5,689 nucleotides of DNA from assembly GCA_903953065.1 (NCBI GenBank), contig CAJBIG010000240.1, positions 1 through 5,689 of the forward strand. Direction: 5' to 3'. Position numbers and translations under genes: made by a program. The notes beneath the pieces were generated by a model. That model made no database searches and was not told where the DNA came from. It worked only from the letters and a program-made list of their open reading frames with translations. The DNA is from an uncultured Solirubrobacterales bacterium. Its GTDB lineage: Bacteria > Actinomycetota > Thermoleophilia > Solirubrobacterales > Solirubrobacteraceae. Every line of letters starts with the position of its first letter. The first letter of the stretch is position 1. This document shows, piece by piece, positions 1-5,246 of the stretch.

Positions 1-51
1 GTGCGCAACGAGCGGCTCAGCGGCGCTCAAGGTAAGGCTCACCACGGCCCC

Positions 52-429
52 TCACGCAATTAACGCTTCGCGGTCTGATGGGTCTCCGCGCTCAGCGACG
101 GCTTTCCCGATCTCGACAAATAGAACGTCGATGGCTATCTCCCAAGCCTCCGACCAGCACTCGTCAAAGCCGTCGAAGTGTTCGTAGAAAGCCTTGCGCG
201 AGACTCCTGCCTCGGCGGTCACATCACCCACGACGACCGAGCCGAATCCCTTCTCTGCCACTGCAATCAGCACGGCGTGAAGCAAGCGGCCGCGCTGCGA
301 AGCGAGCACCGCCTCGCGCGAGAGCGCATGGCGGCCGCGCGGGAGCGGCTCCATTGCCCGAGAGTCAAGCCCCCACGGGTTTAACGGGGCCTCTTGTTGA
401 TCATCGGCGTTCGACGGCACAGTCGGCAA
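52..429 (-). CDS. TetR/AcrR-family transcriptional regulator, truncated by an in-frame TGA
   Basis: Predicted DNA-binding repressor of the TetR family. The N-terminal helix-turn-helix is clear at about residues 46-92: a first helix with AVLIAVAEKGF, then VVGDVTAEAGVSRKAFYEHF, the typical recognition-helix signature. A basic, low-complexity lead of about 45 residues precedes it. The frame stops at residue 125, whereas family members are usually about 190-210 residues, so almost all of the ligand-binding domain is missing. Reading through the TGA at 52-54 stays open to the window edge and gives residues including LSAAEPLVAH, similar to the segment expected at that point of the family. A nonsense mutation (CGA to TGA is the simplest) or a sequencing error is therefore likely. 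The start is uncertain: TTG at 427-429, GTG at 418-420 or ATG at 352-354, none with a strong ribosome-binding site. It is divergent from the DUF1622 gene, which it may regulate. The family is secure; the intact state is doubtful. Confidence 0.82.
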   Translation of the reverse strand: MPTVPSNADDQQEAPLNPWGLDSRAMEPLPRGRHALSREAVLASQRGRLLHAVLIAVAEKGFGSVVVGDVTAEAGVSRKAFYEHFDGFDECWSEAWEIAIDVLFVEIGKAVAERGDPSDREALIA

Positions 430-490
430 AGTACCACGCGCGCCTGTTTCTACGAGGCGGAACCGACGGCGTTACCGCCGCGCCGCTCGC

Positions 491-498
491 TATACCTT
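491..498 (+). promoter_or_regulatory. Candidate -10 element for the DUF1622 gene
   Basis: TATACC (491-496) or, shifted, TACCTT (493-498, matching TANNNT) ends 5-7 bases before the ATG at 504. That spacing would start transcription at or next to the start codon. No convincing -35 box is present, and a short GC-rich inverted repeat (CGGCG TTAC CGCCG, 467-480) occupies roughly that place and could be an operator. This is an inference from spacing only. Confidence 0.3.
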
Positions 499-503
499 CG
501 GCG

Positions 504-914
504 ATGGACGAGAGCAGCACCTACACAACCTTGATGCTCGACGTGGCGAAAGGCTTTGAGGTGATCGCCGCGCTCGTATTCATCGCCGGGCTGATCTTTG
601 CTTTTGCGATTTCGATCCGCGCATGGAGGCGCAGCGGCGGCGCTTTGGCCTACCGCACGATGAGGCAAACCTTCGGATCGGCAATCCTGCTGGGGCTGGA
701 GATCCTCGTCGCCGGCGATCTGATTCGAACCGTCGCCGTCGCGCCTACGCTCGACAACGTCGTCGTGCTGGCGATCATCGTGCTGATTCGAACCTTCCTC
801 AGCTTCAGTCTTGAGATCGAGATCGAAGGCGTGCCGCCATGGCGGCGGGGGGCCGTCAGCGGCGCGACGATGATGAAGAAGGCGGTTAAGAACAGCGAAG
901 AGGCTGCTTCGTAG
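504..914 (+). CDS. DUF1622 family small membrane protein
   Basis: A 136-residue integral membrane protein of unknown function. Three hydrophobic segments are visible at about residues 18-38, 57-75 and 84-104. The third lies in the family's most characteristic stretch, with LGLEILVAGDLIRTV and VLIRTFLSFSLEIEIEG around residues 63-109. A polar, lysine-containing tail follows. I recognise this pattern as DUF1622. The frame is open far upstream (from 78), but that part runs antisense to the TetR gene and has low-complexity Arg/Pro/Ser composition, so the ATG at 504 is chosen. No Shine-Dalgarno is seen. A TATACC/TACCTT element at 491-498 lies a few bases upstream, which would fit a leaderless mRNA. 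It is divergent from the TetR gene with a 74-bp gap, a common arrangement for a regulator and its target. No biochemical function is known to me. Confidence 0.87.
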   Translation: MDESSTYTTLMLDVAKGFEVIAALVFIAGLIFAFAISIRAWRRSGGALAYRTMRQTFGSAILLGLEILVAGDLIRTVAVAPTLDNVVVLAIIVLIRTFLSFSLEIEIEGVPPWRRGAVSGATMMKKAVKNSEEAAS

Positions 915-985
915 CTGAGCGGTGGTAGAGGTGTAACGGTTTGGCTGGGAGGCTGCGGTTTGCGATCGCGGCGCTCCCGCTCAGC
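914..985. repeat. 9-bp inverted repeat in the convergent gap between the DUF1622 and ferredoxin genes
   Basis: GCTGAGCGG at 914-922 is perfectly complementary to CCGCTCAGC at 977-985, with 54 bases between. It spans most of the gap between the DUF1622 stop and the end of the ferredoxin gene. A second small hairpin, GCAGCT (984-989) with AGCTGC (999-1004), overlaps the ferredoxin stop. Neither is followed by a T-run on either strand, so a classical intrinsic terminator is not shown. A role in ending the two converging transcripts is possible but unproven. Confidence 0.3.
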
Positions 986-994
986 AGCTAAGCG

Positions 995-1237
995 CTAAAG
1001 CTGCGCGTCGTTGTCGTAGCGCTTGATGATCGTGACGGCGCCCTCCGGGGCGGCGTCAAGGCAGAGGCGGCAGAGCACGCACTCATCGATGTTCTTGTCT
1101 ACTAGCTCAAGCTCGCCCGAGGAGGCGACGGCGAAGATGTCGACCGGGCAAACCTCGGTCAGCTTGGCGGCCAGAGCTTGGTCGGCAGCGGCGCCGTCTT
1201 CAACCTCAACTGCGATGAAGATTCCTTCGGCGCGCAT
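995..1237 (-). CDS. Ferredoxin-like protein with one [4Fe-4S] ligand set, coupled to sucD
   Basis: An 80-residue acidic protein of bacterial ferredoxin type, presumably a cytoplasmic one-electron carrier. It has only four cysteines: C30 in EVCPVDIF and C53, C56, C59 in ECVLCRLC. Against a 2[4Fe-4S] ferredoxin, the first half has lost its CxxCxxC (Q20, A23 and L26 stand at those positions) but keeps its last Cys. The second half keeps CxxCxxC but has Ala63 before Pro64 where its last Cys should be. In the two-cluster fold those four remaining cysteines bind one and the same cluster, so one intact site and one fully erased site are expected. The ATG at 1235-1237 overlaps the sucD stop by one base (TAATG) and has a good AGAGGA Shine-Dalgarno, so it is the last gene of the sucCD operon. 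The redox partner is unknown. A role as an accessory subunit rather than a free carrier is possible. Confidence 0.87.
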   Translation of the reverse strand: MRAEGIFIAVEVEDGAAADQALAAKLTEVCPVDIFAVASSGELELVDKNIDECVLCRLCLDAAPEGAVTIIKRYDNDAQL

Positions 1238-2157
1238 TAGCTCTTCCTCTCGTCGATCTTGGCCTGGATCAGCGCTGGAATCTCGCTGATCTCCTCGGCG
1301 ACGGTGATTCCCGCTTCGGCGAGGCGCGCGATCTTTTCGGTCGCGGTGTCCTCTTTGCCTTCGACGATCGTGCCGGCGTGGCCGAAGCTCATCCCCGGCA
1401 TCTCATCCATGAAGCGGCCGGCCATAAAGGCGACGATCGGCAGGCGCGAATTGTTCTCGGCAACCCACTGCGCCAGCTGCGCTTCCATGCGGCCGCCGGG
1501 CTCGGTGTAGATGACGATCCCCTCGGTTGCCTCGTCGGCCTCGAAGAGCGGCATCAGCTCGGCGTAGCTGGAGCCGATAATCGCGTCGCCGCCGATCGAC
1601 ACGGCGGTCGACTGGCCCATTCCGGCGGCGGTCAGGGTTGAGGACATCTCGGTAGTCATTCCGCCCGAGCGGCTGATCACGCCGATCGAACCGGGGGTGT
1701 AAGCCTTTGCGGCGTCCTTCGCCGGGCCGCCGATGCCGCCCATCTTGATGACGTCGGGGACGATGATGCCAAGGCAGTTGGGGCCGATGATGCGGGCGTC
1801 GTTGGCGCTCGCGAGCTCAACCATCTGAGCGACGTCGCGGCGCGGAATCCGCTCCGTGACGATGACGATCAGCTTGATGCCATTCTCGATCGCCTCAAAA
1901 ACGGCGTCCTTGGTGAAGGCGGGGGGGACGGTGACGACCGAGCCGTCGATCGGCGCGCCGTGATGGGCGACGGCCTGCTCGACAGTGTCGAAGACCGGCA
2001 CGCCGTGGACCTCGCGGCCAAGGCGGCCCGGCGTTACGCCGCCAACGACCTTCGCTCCGGCGCCGTAATCGAGGCACTCGCGCGTGAGGTTCACAGCCTC
2101 TCGGCCTGTGATGCCCTGAACGATGAAGGTTGTGTTTGCGCCTACGAGGATGCTCAT
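1237..2157 (-). CDS. sucD: Succinyl-CoA synthetase (ligase) alpha-subunit family protein
   Basis: Alpha subunit of an ADP/GDP-forming acyl-CoA ligase, cytoplasmic. It carries the CoA-binding Rossmann domain and the histidine that is transiently phosphorylated when the thioester is made or broken. It opens with MSILVGANTTFIVQGITGRE, the standard SucD N-terminus, followed by VVGGVTPG (37-44), GPNC (125-128), SRSGGMTTE (162-170), SIGGD (187-191) and GHAG with the predicted phospho-His at 260. Glu219 in YTEPGG matches the glutamate that contacts that histidine in E. coli SucD. The 306-residue length is close to the usual 290-300. Its ATG overlaps the sucC stop as ATGA, so the two are translationally coupled. 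GPNC is followed by LG where many SucD have PG, a small departure. Succinate is the default substrate. Malate or another dicarboxylate is possible given the nearby lyase and the divergent beta subunit. Confidence 0.93.
   Translation of the reverse strand: MSILVGANTTFIVQGITGREAVNLTRECLDYGAGAKVVGGVTPGRLGREVHGVPVFDTVEQAVAHHGAPIDGSVVTVPPAFTKDAVFEAIENGIKLIVIVTERIPRRDVAQMVELASANDARIIGPNCLGIIVPDVIKMGGIGGPAKDAAKAYTPGSIGVISRSGGMTTEMSSTLTAAGMGQSTAVSIGGDAIIGSSYAELMPLFEADEATEGIVIYTEPGGRMEAQLAQWVAENNSRLPIVAFMAGRFMDEMPGMSFGHAGTIVEGKEDTATEKIARLAEAGITVAEEISEIPALIQAKIDERKS
1245..1250 (-). promoter_or_regulatory. Ribosome-binding site of the ferredoxin gene inside the sucD 3' end
   Basis: AGAGGA on the minus strand, seven bases before the ATG at 1235-1237. 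It lies within the last codons of sucD and, with the TAATG overlap, supports this start and translational coupling. Confidence 0.7.
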
Positions 2158-3362
2158 GATCCCGCCCCGATCTTCTCGACGGCGCGCTTCGCGGCCTCGT
2201 GCATTGAAACCGAACGGTCTGCGTACTCAACGCCGTAAGCGTCAAGAATCTTGAAGCCTTCGTCCTCCCAAGCCCCAGGGATGCGGAAGATCGCGATCTT
2301 CTCGGAAGGATCCATGCCCAGCTCAAGACAGGCCTTGATCACGCCGCGGGCAACGATGTCAACGCGCGTATTGGAGACGATCGACATCATCACGGCGATC
2401 TTGTCAACGCCTGGCTTCTGCAGAACCAGCTTGGCAAGGCCGCAGGTCTTTGAAACCGACGGGTTGCCGCCGATCTCGCAGTAGTTGGCGGGCTTGCCGC
2501 CGTGGGCGCGGACTGCATCAAAGAGCGTCAGTGAGCCGCCGCCGGCGCCAATTACAAGGCCGAGGTTGCCGTCGAACTCGGTTACGTTGCCGGCAACGCC
2601 GCGGTGGTCCTCGCTGTCGACAGCTTCGCCAGCCAGCTCGAAGGCCGTCGGTTCACGCGCCTCGCGCGTTTCGTCGTCGCCAACGCCAAGCTCGGCGAGC
2701 AGCTTCTTGTGGCGGCCGCGGGCTTCGTTCTCCATGTCCATGTGCGCGTCGAGCGCAATGAACGAGCCGTCGGCGAGGCGGCCGATCGGGTTGATCTCAG
2801 CCAACGTCATGTCGTTGTCGATGAAGAGCTGAGCGAGCTTCGTGACGATCGGAACCAGCTTGTTGAGCTCCGAACCTGTGACGCCGGTTGAGGCGATTAC
2901 TTCCTTGGCTTCAAAGCCGGTCAGGGGGCGCAGGTTTGAGATGTGGCGGCGTCCGACCTTGTCGGGCTGCTCCTCGGCTACCTGCTCGATGTCAATACCG
3001 CCGACAGGGCTGAAGATGATCACCGGCTGCTTTGCGGTGCCGTCCCAGACGACGCCGGCGTAGTACTCCTGCTCAACCTCGGCCTTTGTATCAACGAGCA
3101 CGCCGCGAGGCATCTGGCCGCCGATTTCGATCTTCAAAACGTCGACGGTGTGGGCTGCGGCCTCGTCGGGCGTGTCGGCGAACTGCACGCCGCCGGCCTT
3201 CATCCGGCCGCCGCTGAGGACTTGGCTCTTGACGACACTCGGGCCGTCGATCTTCTCGGCGGCCGCCTTCGCCTCCTCCGGAGTAGTCGCGAAACCGAAC
3301 TCGGTGACTGGGATTCCGGCGCGGCGAACGATCTCGCGGGCCTCATATTCGTAAAAGCGCAT
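2154..3362 (-). CDS. sucC: Succinyl-CoA synthetase beta-subunit-like protein, divergent (ATP-grasp acyl-CoA ligase)
   Basis: Beta subunit of an NDP-forming acyl-CoA ligase, 402 residues (family about 385-400). The N-terminal half is an ATP-grasp nucleotide-binding domain: YEYEAREI at the start, VVKSQVLSGGRMKAGGV (43-59) matching the KxQVxxGGRxKAGGV motif, EINP (189-192) and LDAHMDM (204-210) for metal binding. The C-terminal half is a CoA-ligase domain with FDGNLG (273-278), GAGGGS (282-287) and HGGKPANYCEIGG (287-299 region). It differs from classical SucC where E. coli has NGAGLAMGT, VGGGATKE and NIFGGIVRCD: here these read GAGGGSLTL, IGGNPSVSK and SIVSNTRVD. Those loops sit near the CoA/phospho-His site, so the substrate could be unusual. 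Malate-CoA ligase (MtkA-type) is one idea from context, but the sequence does not resemble MtkA especially. First gene of sucC-sucD-ferredoxin; ATG at 3360-3362 begins the conserved N-terminus. Confidence 0.9.
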   Translation of the reverse strand: MRFYEYEAREIVRRAGIPVTEFGFATTPEEAKAAAEKIDGPSVVKSQVLSGGRMKAGGVQFADTPDEAAAHTVDVLKIEIGGQMPRGVLVDTKAEVEQEYYAGVVWDGTAKQPVIIFSPVGGIDIEQVAEEQPDKVGRRHISNLRPLTGFEAKEVIASTGVTGSELNKLVPIVTKLAQLFIDNDMTLAEINPIGRLADGSFIALDAHMDMENEARGRHKKLLAELGVGDDETREAREPTAFELAGEAVDSEDHRGVAGNVTEFDGNLGLVIGAGGGSLTLFDAVRAHGGKPANYCEIGGNPSVSKTCGLAKLVLQKPGVDKIAVMMSIVSNTRVDIVARGVIKACLELGMDPSEKIAIFRIPGAWEDEGFKILDAYGVEYADRSVSMHEAAKRAVEKIGAGS

Positions 3363-3391
3363 TGGCGGCGCCGGACTCTAGCGGCTACGCT
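3362..3391 (+). promoter_or_regulatory. Candidate promoter of the YoaK/DUF1275 gene, overlapping the sucC promoter
   Basis: TTGGCG (3362-3367; four of six to TTGACA) and TACGCT (3386-3391; TANNNT type) are 18 bases apart. The -10 ends six bases before the GTG at 3398, so transcription could begin at the start codon. The same DNA carries the sucC promoter on the other strand, so the two would probably exclude each other. A small inverted repeat (AGCG GCTA CGCT, 3380-3391) sits between the two -10 boxes. Confidence 0.42.
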
Positions 3392-3404
3392 GCGGCCGTG
3401 TCAG
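3375..3404 (-). promoter_or_regulatory. Candidate promoter of the sucC-sucD-ferredoxin operon
   Basis: On the minus strand, CTGACA (3404-3399; five of six to TTGACA) is followed after 18 bases by TAGAGT (3380-3375; four of six to TATAAT and matching TANNNT). Transcription would start about 3368, giving a leader of only about six bases before the ATG. No Shine-Dalgarno is visible, consistent with a near-leaderless mRNA. Confidence 0.5.
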
Positions 3405-4165
3405 CCGGGATCGACGAGGGGCGCAAGCTAATAGCCGTCGCCGTTGGGCTGGCGATGGTTGCCGGTGCCTGTGACGGGCTCGCCTACCTCTCGCTCGACG
3501 GCCTCTTCGTTGCCAATCAGACCGGCAACACGGTGCTGCTCGGGCTGGCAATAGCCCGCGGCGACGGCTTCGCGACGCTCGAATATTTGATCGCGATCGC
3601 CGCCTTCATCATTGGCATAGCCGCCGCCGCGCTGCTGATCGAGAGGCTCACGCGCAGCGGCGTCAAGCGGATACTGACCGCGGTGCTGGCAGCCGAGGCG
3701 CTGCTGATTGCGCTCGGCGCGCTGATCATCGAGATTGCCGGCGGCAGGCTTTCCGGCGGCACAGCCGAGCTGCTGGCCGGCGCCGCGCTCGCAATGGCGA
3801 TGGGGATCCAGACCTGTGCGCTGCAGAAGGTTGGCGCTTGGGCGATTAGGACGACATTCGTTACCGGGCTGCTGACCGACGGCACACTCGACCTTGTTGC
3901 GCGCGGCGTTGGCGCCGTCGCCAGCTCGGCCCGTTCGGCGGCTATTCCAACCGAGCGCCCGCTGCGGATCGTTGCGCTCGGCTTCGGCGTCGTCGCTGCT
4001 TACGCGCTTGGAGCAGTCGTTGCCGGCCTATTCTTCAAGTGGCAGGGCGGGACGATGCTCTTCGCCGTCGCCGCCTTCACGATGTTGCTGGCGCTCTTTA
4101 CAGCCCGTATGAAGCTGCGAGTTCCGGATCATCGGCCGACACCATCCGTGCCAAGTCAACCATGA
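3398..4165 (+). CDS. YoaK/DUF1275 family membrane protein
   Basis: A 255-residue multi-pass membrane protein of the YoaK (DUF1275) family, whose transported substrate or role is not established. Hydrophobic segments lie at about residues 11-31, 34-53, 61-81, 90-113, 121-141, 190-213 and 218-237. Family signatures are GACDGLAYLSL (23-33), VANQTGNTVLLG (38-49) and GIQTCALQKVG (136-146) followed by TTFVTGLLTD. The open frame extends to a TTG at 3362, but that triplet is the sucC start on the other strand and part of a likely -35 box. The GTG at 3398 is therefore preferred and fits a leaderless start. Residues 234-255 lie in a 68-bp tail-to-tail overlap with the malyl-CoA lyase gene. They are polar and proline-rich, so this tail is probably not functionally conserved. 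No functional link to the CoA genes is evident beyond position. Confidence 0.87.
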   Translation: MSAGIDEGRKLIAVAVGLAMVAGACDGLAYLSLDGLFVANQTGNTVLLGLAIARGDGFATLEYLIAIAAFIIGIAAAALLIERLTRSGVKRILTAVLAAEALLIALGALIIEIAGGRLSGGTAELLAGAALAMAMGIQTCALQKVGAWAIRTTFVTGLLTDGTLDLVARGVGAVASSARSAAIPTERPLRIVALGFGVVAAYALGAVVAGLFFKWQGGTMLFAVAAFTMLLALFTARMKLRVPDHRPTPSVPSQP

Positions 4166-5147
4166 CCTTGCACTGCTTCCAGGTGGCGTCGTCCTGCATC
4201 TTGCCGTCGATCATGTGAACGCCGCGCCCGTCGGGGATCGCTTCGATCACCTTCAGCGCGAACTTCACTTCGTCTGGATCTGGAGAGAAGACCTTCTTTG
4301 CGATGTCGATCTGCACCGGGTGCAGTGACCAAGCGCCGACGCAGCCCATCAGGAAGGCAGAGCGGAACTGCGCTTCGCAGCCGACGACGTCCTTGATGTC
4401 ACCGAATGGGCCGTAGAAGGGGAGGATGCCGGCGCTGGCGCAGGCGTCGACCATTCGAGCGATCGAGTAGTGCCAAAGGTCCTGCTGGGCGCTTGGGCGC
4501 TGCTCATCCGGATCATCGGTCTGCGGATCCTCAATCACGCGGTAGCCGGGGTGGCCACCACCGACGCGGGTCGTCTTCATACGCCGCGAGGCGGCGAGGT
4601 CGGCCGGGCCGAAGCTCATTCCTTGCATCCGTGGGCTGGCGTAAGCGATCTCTTCGACGTTCGCCACGCCAAGAGCGGTCTCAAGCAGGGCGTGGACAAG
4701 AATTGGCCGCTTTATTCCAGCCTTCGCTTCAAGCTGGGCGAGCAGGCGGTCGACGTAGTGGATGTCCCAGGCGCCCTCAACCTTCGGCACCATGATCACG
4801 TCGAGCTTGTCGCCAATTTCGGTGACGAGCGTCGTGATGTCGTCAAGCACCCACGGCGACTCAAGCGAGTTGATTCGAACCCAAAGCTGGGTTGAGCCAA
4901 GATCGATCGTCTTGCCGACGTTGACGAGACCGGCGCGGGCAGGTTCCTTCTTCTCGACGGCGACCGCATCCTCAAGGTTGCCGAGCAGAATGTCGGTCCG
5001 CTTGGCGATGTCCGGGAGCTTCGCCGCCATCTTCTCGTTGCTGGGATCGAAGAAGTGGATCATCCGCGAAGGGGTGAACGGGATCTCCATTACAGGGTCG
5101 GGCGCGCCCATCGCGAGCGGCTTGAAGAAGTCTCTTGGGTGTCTCAT
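4098..5147 (-). CDS. mcl: L-malyl-CoA / beta-methylmalyl-CoA lyase (CitE-like, Chloroflexus type)
   Basis: Predicted Mg2+-dependent cytoplasmic lyase that splits (S)-malyl-CoA to acetyl-CoA + glyoxylate and beta-methylmalyl-CoA to propionyl-CoA + glyoxylate, reversibly; the Chloroflexus relative also handles citramalyl-CoA. The 349-residue TIM-barrel protein shows GNLEDAV (56-62), WVRIN with substrate-binding Arg91, LLETALG with metal ligand Glu156, and FGPADLAAS with metal ligand Asp183. FYGPFGDIKD (244-253) and a C-terminal lid with IDGKMQDDATWKQ follow, where Asp319 aligns with the catalytic Asp of bacterial malyl-CoA lyases. From memory it matches the 348-residue Chloroflexus enzyme almost throughout, including the ends FxKPLAxGAP and AxxYGL. 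The frame extends to a TTG at 5219, but that lies in a TTGACA promoter box, so the ATG at 5145-5147 is chosen. It is divergent from a MaoC hydratase gene that probably acts in the same pathway. A citramalyl-CoA lyase role in itaconate or mesaconate breakdown is the main alternative. Confidence 0.93.
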   Translation of the reverse strand: MRHPRDFFKPLAMGAPDPVMEIPFTPSRMIHFFDPSNEKMAAKLPDIAKRTDILLGNLEDAVAVEKKEPARAGLVNVGKTIDLGSTQLWVRINSLESPWVLDDITTLVTEIGDKLDVIMVPKVEGAWDIHYVDRLLAQLEAKAGIKRPILVHALLETALGVANVEEIAYASPRMQGMSFGPADLAASRRMKTTRVGGGHPGYRVIEDPQTDDPDEQRPSAQQDLWHYSIARMVDACASAGILPFYGPFGDIKDVVGCEAQFRSAFLMGCVGAWSLHPVQIDIAKKVFSPDPDEVKFALKVIEAIPDGRGVHMIDGKMQDDATWKQCKVMVDLARMVSADDPELAASYGL

Positions 5148-5173
5148 GGCAACCACGTTATTAGACGTCGCGC

Positions 5174-5216
5174 CGAATTGTTCGCTCGTATGGCAGGCTC
5201 CCTTGGAACGAATTGT
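5174..5216. repeat. Direct repeat CGAATTGT in the divergent lyase/hydratase gap
   Basis: CGAATTGT occurs at 5174-5181 and again at 5209-5216, 35 bases apart. The second copy overlaps the TTGACA box of the lyase promoter. The first copy extends to a small interrupted palindrome, CGAA TTG TTCG. It could be a pair of regulator half-sites controlling both divergent genes. Chance occurrence of an 8-mer pair in a gap this size is not negligible. Confidence 0.25.
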
Positions 5217-5219
5217 CAA
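5190..5219 (-). promoter_or_regulatory. Candidate promoter of the malyl-CoA lyase gene
   Basis: A perfect TTGACA lies on the minus strand at 5219-5214. A weak -10, TGCCAT (5195-5190), follows after 18 bases, giving a leader of about 36 bases with no clear Shine-Dalgarno. An alternative is a -10 TAACGT at 5160-5155 that would give a near-leaderless mRNA from the ATG at 5147, but its -35 is poor. The -35 is the strong part; the -10 assignment is open. Confidence 0.42.
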
Positions 5220-5246
5220 CCGCGACGCAGGAGATGGACGAACCGC

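Noticed and set aside
78..503. N-terminal extension of the DUF1622 frame by 142 codons
   Set aside because: It runs antisense through the whole TetR gene, is rich in Arg, Pro and Ser, and lacks any domain; DUF1622 proteins start near the ATG at 504.
984..1004. Intrinsic terminator for the sucC-sucD-ferredoxin operon
   Set aside because: The stem is only six base pairs, overlaps the stop codon and is not followed by a T-run.
1895..2326. Minus-strand frame of 143 residues across the sucC/sucD junction
   Set aside because: Arg/Pro-rich composition and full overlap with two well-recognised genes in other frames; a high-GC shadow.
2943..3431. Plus-strand frame of 162 residues opposite sucC
   Set aside because: No recognisable domain, and it lies antisense to the conserved ATP-grasp region.
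3517..3885. Minus-strand frame of 122 residues opposite the YoaK gene
   Set aside because: Ser/Ala/Pro-rich antisense image of transmembrane segments; not a plausible gene.
5234..5236. ATG immediately after GGAG as start of the MaoC gene
   Set aside because: It is out of frame with the clear MaoC sequence; the in-frame ATG is at 5247.
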